Origin: Oscillospiraceae bacterium
GTDB taxonomy: Bacteria > Bacillota > Clostridia > Oscillospirales > Ruminococcaceae
DNA: 64,000 bases
Assembly: GCA_017848115.1 (NCBI GenBank)
Contig: JAGAKZ010000021.1
Location: 52,365 to 116,364, forward strand
Reading direction: 5' to 3'
Of the stretch, positions 62,626 to 64,000 are shown one piece after another (position 1 is the first letter of the stretch; each line of letters begins with the position of its first letter). Below the pieces are notes generated by a model, which was given only the letters and a program-made list of their open reading frames with translations, was not told where the DNA came from and searched no databases. The position numbers and the translations under genes are program-made.

Positions 62626-63072
62626 TTATCTAAATTCCTTTACAAATGAAACATGGTCACAAAGTTCTGTGAAACCATTTTTCTTATAAAACTCAAAAGC
62701 CGGTACTGTACGCTCAGTCTGAAGAAAAATATGTGAAATACCCTTTTCCTCTACAAATTTCTCAACCATAGCAAGAAACTTAGTACCTATACCTTTCCCC
62801 TGCTTTTGAGATTTTATACAAAACTCGTCTATATAATATTCTGTACCTGTATACCAGTGTTTGATGCTTCCAAGTGCCATTCCTATAAATTTTTCATCTT
62901 CAAAAAGACCTATTGCAAGAGAATTGCGGTTGCCTGTAAGATCAAGTATATAATTATGAAGCTGATTTTCATCACTCCAGTCATCATTCCACGGCTCATT
63001 TGTAAAGATTTCAGCAAACAGTGTCTTTATTTCTTCAATAAAATCTACGGATAATTTTTTTATTAATATCAT
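62626..63072 (-). CDS. GNAT family N-acetyltransferase
   Basis: A 148-residue acetyltransferase. Motif A is QKQGKGIGTKFLAMVEKF at about 85-102, and the later HIFLQTERTVPAFEFYKKNGF is the usual beta5-alpha4 region. Substrate unknown. I chose the ATG at 63072, seven bases after AGAGGTAAC; a higher ATG at 63108 lacks a ribosome site. It lies between a terminator and the TnpB gene. Confidence 0.88.
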   Translation of the reverse strand: MILIKKLSVDFIEEIKTLFAEIFTNEPWNDDWSDENQLHNYILDLTGNRNSLAIGLFEDEKFIGMALGSIKHWYTGTEYYIDEFCIKSQKQGKGIGTKFLAMVEKFVEEKGISHIFLQTERTVPAFEFYKKNGFTELCDHVSFVKEFR

Positions 63073-63168
63073 CTTGTTACCTCTCTTTGCAACATTATCT
63101 GTAATCATGTCATTGAAAATATTAAACTTAATAAAAATTATATAAAATTTTATTAAAACATATTTTAT

Positions 63169-64000
63169 TTATTGTTCAACCCAGGACTGACCCAAGTTTA
63201 CTACAATCGGGTGTAACACACACCCTATATCCCATTTTATTGGGAATACTTTCTTTAATATCTGATATGCACCGTTTAAGTCCGCATTTATCAGCTTATT
63301 TTCGTTTGATCTGAATAAACCCCTGTGTATTCTTCTGGATTTATTGTAATTCTCTTTTACCGGTTCTTCATTATCTATAAAACTCGTTCCGCTTGTATAG
63401 CTCTCTTCGGTCTCTATGACGGCTATACCATATTCTTCTGCTTTGTAACGAATCATATCTATAAATCTTGTAAAAGGAATCTGCACGAAAGTCTGATTAT
63501 TTTTCCGACCAATATCAGCGTGTTGTTTCCATTCTTTGTTGTTGCCTACAACAATGGTATTGATGTTGTTTTCTCTGCAATAATCAACGATATATCTGCT
63601 TGCTTTGTGTAGGTAGTCTTCTATTTTTGAATTACGTTTTACTGTTAGTTTATGCATTCTTAAAGAGTAATCATTATTGTTCATTCTTTTTGCAACTTCT
63701 CGATAATAACTGATTTTTTTATTATAGTATTTGTTCATTGACTTTAACGGCTTACCGTTAATGATAAAAGCTTTGTCTGATATGTTGTTGCAAACAGTAG
63801 CAAGGTTATCCACACCTATATCAATTCCTATATATCTGTTGTTATCGAGCTTTTCTTCTAAAACAGCTACTGTGTACACCACTTCCACGACTATTCTGTT
63901 TCTTCTTGGCAAAAAACGAACCTGTTGAAATGATACTGCATTATCGTTTTTAATAAATTCAGGAGTTATTTCAAAACCGCAGAATGTTTTCGGAAACTTG
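63169..64000 (-). CDS. tnpB: IS200/IS605-type TnpB nuclease (5' part outside the window)
   Basis: The frame is open from 63169 to the window edge (277 codons), so the N-terminus is missing; the upstream codons are also open. RuvC-I is visible as GIDIGVDNLATV, RuvC-II around IAVIETEESYTS and RuvC-III as NADLNGAYQILKK. These hold the acidic residues expected for RNA-guided DNA cutting. The region between II and III has no CxxC pairs, where most TnpB proteins have a zinc ribbon. A guide RNA would be expected around the 3' end, near 63100-63200. Transposase TnpA is not in the window. Confidence 0.87.
   Translation of the reverse strand, partial: KFPKTFCGFEITPEFIKNDNAVSFQQVRFLPRRNRIVVEVVYTVAVLEEKLDNNRYIGIDIGVDNLATVCNNISDKAFIINGKPLKSMNKYYNKKISYYREVAKRMNNNDYSLRMHKLTVKRNSKIEDYLHKASRYIVDYCRENNINTIVVGNNKEWKQHADIGRKNNQTFVQIPFTRFIDMIRYKAEEYGIAVIETEESYTSGTSFIDNEEPVKENYNKSRRIHRGLFRSNENKLINADLNGAYQILKKVFPIKWDIGCVLHPIVVNLGQSWVEQ

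Noticed and set aside
1-64000. CRISPR array
   Set aside because: I saw no series of regularly spaced identical 25-40-base repeats; repeated elements are limited to two or three copies and are described separately.

Overview
The window is AT-rich chromosomal DNA from a Gram-positive, anaerobic Firmicute, most probably a fibre-degrading Ruminococcus or close relative in the Oscillospiraceae. The reasons are three secreted plant-polysaccharide enzymes carrying dockerin modules (GH16 at 900-2963, CE2-type esterase at 26775-28529, GH9-CBM3 at 39719-42304), a SpoVT regulator, a meso-diaminopimelate dehydrogenase, ThiH-type anaerobic thiamine synthesis and Gram-positive lipoprotein signals. The genus is inferred from gene content, not from rRNA. 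Two features suggest the window is not far from the replication origin: the SRP RNA-dnaX-ybaB-recR block, in the Bacillus order, and a perfect parS-type 16-mer at 56357.

Layout. 1-3832: start of a solute-binding lipoprotein, a GH16-dockerin glucanase and NAD synthase. 3984-8750: acetyltransferase, a self-inhibited (class III) Fic protein, an AlbA_2 regulator with a repeat-rich upstream region, spoVT, ybaK and a membrane protein. 8760-12181: an M48 peptidase coupled to a 50-residue micro-protein, then a tightly overlapping four-gene operon of DUF3990, a small unknown, DUF3791 and a nucleotidyltransferase. 12276-18356: a DUF3810 membrane protein, two tandem von Willebrand A lipoproteins with duplicated promoters, a Phd/RelE-type pair, and three copies of a hairpin with an identical loop. 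18371-25623: an operon for a propeller/solute-binding fusion lipoprotein and an FtsX-type ABC system. 25805-26711: a second DUF3990 locus.

26775-32005: CE2 esterase, MgtC, aspartokinase, alanine racemase. 32093-38040: SLOG protein, LCP-like protein, TatD, recR, ybaB, dnaX, SRP RNA, small membrane protein. 38090-44264: amino-acid symporter, GH9 cellulase and two unknowns. 44369-46937: a tRNA-Pro gene whose 3' end is duplicated 1.48 kb downstream, enclosing an Abi_2 defence gene between two matching RNA hairpins, then an ASCH-DUF1810 fusion and a TnpB remnant. 46955-49549: ddh and a MATE pump. 49884-56333: a TPP riboswitch and a complete thiSFGH-tenI-thiEDC operon. 56474-60490: a two-component pair, then an ECF sigma factor with a membrane partner. 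60727-64000: a two-gene ABC exporter, an acetyltransferase and the 3' part of a TnpB gene cut by the window edge.

How they fit together. GH16, GH9 and the esterase would dock on a cellulosome and attack beta-glucans, cellulose and acetylated xylan. Aspartokinase, Ddh and Alr feed the lysine/DAP and D-alanine branches of wall synthesis. The thiamine genes form one riboswitch-controlled unit. The accessory material (Abi island, DUF3990 loci, Fic, Phd/RelE, TnpB pieces) is scattered between housekeeping blocks. The most unusual items are the DUF3990 operons, the tRNA-flanked Abi cassette and the hairpin family with a fixed loop.
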